Part shown: in pieces, positions 61,593 through 64,000 of the stretch | Numbering within the stretch: the stretch's first letter is position 1 | Layout: every line of letters begins with the position of its first letter | Assembly: GCF_963678425.1 (NCBI RefSeq) | Contig: NZ_OY782855.1 | Span: 1,674,001 to 1,738,000 of the forward strand | Source: an uncultured Bacteroides sp. | Lineage (GTDB): Bacteria; Bacteroidota; Bacteroidia; Bacteroidales; Bacteroidaceae | Direction: 5' to 3' | DNA: 64,000 nucleotides | Program-made: the position numbers and the translations under genes | Notes under the pieces: model-generated | Seen by the model: only the letters and a program-made list of their open reading frames with translations | Told to the model about the DNA's origin: nothing | The model's database searches: none

Positions 61593-62747
61593 ATGGAAGA
61601 TTATAAAATTTGCATTGCATTTATTATTGGAGGATTTATTTCATCCCTTATCATTGAAAGTTTTATTTTACCCAAGATCATTATTTTTTCTCGGAAAAAA
61701 GGTTTATTTGACATGCCAAACGATAGAAAAGAACATGAGATTCCTGTTCCCCGCTTAGGTGGTATATCTTTCTTTCCAGTTCTGCTTTTAATTACAATAA
61801 TTATACTGTATATAAGATTACAGATGATGGGAAATGCATACCTTCCTATATTTTATAAAGTTATAGGTGATTTAATGATGATAATTTGCGGCTTCTTAAT
61901 ATTATATATAGTAGGTATAAAAGATGATCTGTCAGGTGTAAGCTATAAAAAGAAATTTATAGTACAATTAGCCGCTTCAATTTTTATGATTGCAAGTGAC
62001 ACATACATTGATAACTTTTACGGTTTGTTTGGGATATATGAGATTCCTATATGGATAGGCATTCCACTTAGCATGTTTCTCTGCATTTATATAACAAATT
62101 CCATTAACCTTATTGACGGAATAGATGGATTAGCCTCAGGTCTTAGCAGTGTTGCGCTAATTGTTTATGGATGCTTGTTTTTTATAAGTGAACAATGGAC
62201 TTTATCAATTCTCTGTTTTACAATGTTAGGAATTCTTGCTTCTTTCTTCTACTATAATGTATTTAGCACTAAAAATAAAATATTTATGGGAGATACAGGT
62301 TCTCTTATGCTGGGTTTCTTACTCTCATTTCTTGGAATCCGACTAGCAATGGATCTTCCGGAATCATCATTTGCTCAGCCAACAGGTGCCATTTTAGTAG
62401 CAGCTTCCGTTTTGATTATTCCCATGTTCGATACTGTTAAAGTAATGTATGCCAGATTCCGTTTACATAAAAACATATTTACTCCAGACAGAAAACATCT
62501 TCACCATAGACTAATTGATATTGGTTTCTCTCATCGGACCGCCATGATAATAATTATTTCGAGTTCCATAATAATAACCTTAGCCAATATTTATGCATTA
62601 CAACACATGGATATTAATATTGTATTTGGGGCTGATTTAATTACTTTATTAAGTTCAAATGGTTTAATCTCACATCAAAGAAATGTGAAGGTCCAAAGAA
62701 TTACAGCTCTTGCAAGATTCCCTAAAAAGGAACTTCAGGAAAACTAA
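61593..62747 (+). CDS. Undecaprenyl-phosphate sugar-1-phosphate transferase, WecA/MraY family
   Basis: A 384-residue inner-membrane enzyme with about ten hydrophobic segments. Conserved cytosolic loops: FDMPNDRKEHEIPVPRLGG at 39-57, GIKDDLSGVSYKKKF near 109, NSINLIDGIDGLASG near 170, FMGDTGSLMLGF near 230, and DRKHLHHRLIDIG near 300, which carries the His motif. The NDRKxHxxPVPRLGG form is that of WecA-like GlcNAc-1-P transferases, which start O-antigen or other surface polysaccharides, rather than MraY. No other polysaccharide genes are adjacent. Confidence 0.88.
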   Translation: MEDYKICIAFIIGGFISSLIIESFILPKIIIFSRKKGLFDMPNDRKEHEIPVPRLGGISFFPVLLLITIIILYIRLQMMGNAYLPIFYKVIGDLMMIICGFLILYIVGIKDDLSGVSYKKKFIVQLAASIFMIASDTYIDNFYGLFGIYEIPIWIGIPLSMFLCIYITNSINLIDGIDGLASGLSSVALIVYGCLFFISEQWTLSILCFTMLGILASFFYYNVFSTKNKIFMGDTGSLMLGFLLSFLGIRLAMDLPESSFAQPTGAILVAASVLIIPMFDTVKVMYARFRLHKNIFTPDRKHLHHRLIDIGFSHRTAMIIIISSSIIITLANIYALQHMDINIVFGADLITLLSSNGLISHQRNVKVQRITALARFPKKELQEN

Positions 62748-62752
62748 AAAGG

Positions 62753-62800
62753 AAATCGGATAAGCATCATTTTTACAGATTGCTTACCCGATTTTCTATT
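62753..62800. terminator. Terminator between convergent genes
   Basis: AAATCGGATAAGCA (62753-62766) pairs with TGCTTACCCGATTT (62781-62794) with one mismatch, followed by a T-rich tract. It separates the transferase gene from the GH125 gene. Confidence 0.75.
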
Positions 62801-62822
62801 TTTATAAATCACCTGCAATAAC

Positions 62823-64000
62823 TTAGGACAGTAATTGCAGTTTATTCTCTTCGTCGAGTTTAAGGATTAGTTCACCAAATGTTGAATTTACCCAAGCAAA
62901 CCAACTTCGTGTAAACTTCATTGGATTATCCTTATAAAATGATTCATGCATAAAACCGGTATCAGCATCAGTATCTCGCAAAACCTTCATGCAAGCTTTT
63001 ATCTCAGCATCATCCTTACTAGTCATAGCTTTCATTAATATGCTTAACGGCCAGATCATGTTAAGTGAAAAATCTGAAACGTGCGGTCCACCAATCCCTT
63101 CTCCGGCTGTACCTTTGAAGAAATACGGGTTATCACTGCTCCACACGTATCTACGGGTATTCTGATAAATCTCATCATCAACAGATATACAATCAATATA
63201 AGGCAATGATAACAAACCAGGAACATTGGCATCGTCCATTAAAAGAACACCTCCGAAACCATCTACTTCATAAGCATATATCTTTCCATATTCCGGATGA
63301 TTTATGATTGCATATTTGTTAATTGCAGCCATTACTTCATCGGCCATAGCTTCGCACTCACCAGCAAAAACTGTGTCCATTGTCACTTTGCGTGATATTT
63401 CTGCTAATTGTCTCAAAGAAGTTACAGCAAACAGATTGGATGGAATCAAAAAGCCAAACACAGAGGCATCATCAGAGGGACGGAAAGTAGAAAATATCAT
63501 TCCGACAGGTTTCACCGGAGAGCCATACCCATTATTAGCCTGCGTATCCGACTGTTTCTCAGTAACGCGCTGAAATTTATAAGGGCCTAATCCATCTTTC
63601 CGTTGTTGTTCCTTAAAGGTACGAAGTACAGCATGCATGGCTTGTTGCCAGGTAGAATCAAACACCGAAGTATCAGAAGTCTTTTTCCAGTAATTATAAG
63701 CCAGACGAATAGGGAAACACAAAGAATCAATCTCCCATTTACGTTCGTGAAGTTCGGGCTTCATAGTGGTTAAATCCTTGTCCCACTCGCTGCCTGTTGG
63801 CCCTTCATTAAATGCATTTGCATACGGATCGATCAGAATACACTTAGCCTGACGATGTATCAACCCCTGAAACAAAAGTTTTAATTGGGGATCTTTATTT
63901 ACGAGCGGCAGATAAGGCCAAAGCTGACCAACAGAATCGCGCAGCCACATAGCATGAATATCTCCGGTATATACAAACGTATCAGGTGTATTACCAATCA
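62823..64000 (-). CDS. GH125 exo-alpha-1,6-mannosidase, 5' truncated by window edge
   Basis: The frame runs from the stop at 62823 past the Met at 63948 to the window end, where it reads IGNTPDTFVYTGDIHA before MWLRDS, so the N-terminus lies outside. The TGDIHAMWLRDSVGQLWPYL block, ANAFNEGPTGSEWDKD, HERKWEIDSLCFPIRLAY and FRPSDDASVFGFLIPSNLFA are signatures of family GH125 (formerly DUF1237), which hydrolyses alpha-1,6-mannosidic bonds. Conserved acidic residues are present in GEGIGGPH and FMHESF. Link to the pectin locus is unclear; mannan or N-glycan breakdown is more likely. Confidence 0.9.
   Translation of the reverse strand, partial: IGNTPDTFVYTGDIHAMWLRDSVGQLWPYLPLVNKDPQLKLLFQGLIHRQAKCILIDPYANAFNEGPTGSEWDKDLTTMKPELHERKWEIDSLCFPIRLAYNYWKKTSDTSVFDSTWQQAMHAVLRTFKEQQRKDGLGPYKFQRVTEKQSDTQANNGYGSPVKPVGMIFSTFRPSDDASVFGFLIPSNLFAVTSLRQLAEISRKVTMDTVFAGECEAMADEVMAAINKYAIINHPEYGKIYAYEVDGFGGVLLMDDANVPGLLSLPYIDCISVDDEIYQNTRRYVWSSDNPYFFKGTAGEGIGGPHVSDFSLNMIWPLSILMKAMTSKDDAEIKACMKVLRDTDADTGFMHESFYKDNPMKFTRSWFAWVNSTFGELILKLDEENKLQLLS

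Noticed and set aside
1..64000. tRNA, rRNA, tmRNA or other known RNA genes
   Set aside because: No cloverleaf with a GGTTCGAATCC-type arm or rRNA segment was recognised on either strand by eye; a covariance-model scan would be decisive.

Overview
The window reads as a chromosomal segment of a gut or plant-fibre Bacteroides-like bacterium (order Bacteroidales). Support: the lpxD - lpxC/fabZ fusion - lpxA gene order, TAnnTTTG-type -7 promoter elements with few Shine-Dalgarno sites, a hybrid two-component sensor (HTCS), an ECF sigma/FecR pair, a GldB-like lipoprotein, a T9SS-type C-terminal sorting domain, and low G+C. The strain cannot be named from the sequence alone.

Layout. 1-7.4 kb is a conserved core block on the + strand: the 3' end of prfA, pyrF, an HD phosphohydrolase, lipid A genes lpxD, lpxC/fabZ and lpxA, a pRiA4b ORF-3-like gene and miaA. 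7.5-12.5 kb holds a BlaI/M56 sensor-protease pair behind three evenly spaced operators, a DUF1648 membrane protein, an SPFH protein and a small outer-membrane barrel. 12.7-21.3 kb holds a PIF1-like helicase with TPRs, an AsmA-like protein, a TsaC/YciO protein, nagB, a flavodiiron protein and a radical SAM protein.

21.5-39.2 kb is an AT-rich accessory block and the most interesting part. On the minus strand lies a chaperone-usher-like pilus locus: a beta-helix/FGE-fold protein, a seven-bladed SBBP propeller with a T9SS domain, three DUF4402 pilin-like subunits, a PapD-like chaperone, a fourth DUF4402 subunit overlapping it, and a FimD-like usher whose C-terminus carries OmpA peptidoglycan-binding and SPOR domains. 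Facing it are an STN-carboxypeptidase-like-DUF3575 outer-membrane protein, an AraC regulator and an ECF sigma/FecR pair without a SusC/SusD. Chaperone-usher pili are textbook Proteobacterial systems, and Bacteroidales are best known for FimA/Mfa-type (type V) pili, so this locus is the main candidate for an under-described system.

39.3-46.3 kb returns to core genes (DPP IV, lipA, a membrane/Nudix-like protein, an RsmI-like methylase, a GldB-like lipoprotein, fabI). 46.4-61.4 kb is a pectin-degradation region: GH28, a DUF4861-like protein, GH43, an HTCS regulator, a CE12-CE8 fusion, CE8 and GH105, with no SusC/SusD pair in view. It includes a 21-bp-period direct repeat and a structured leader in front of GH28, and a 32-residue membrane peptide gene behind the HTCS. 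The window ends with a WecA/MraY-like transferase and the 3' part of a GH125 alpha-mannosidase gene. No tRNA, rRNA, CRISPR array, transposase or complete insertion sequence was recognised.
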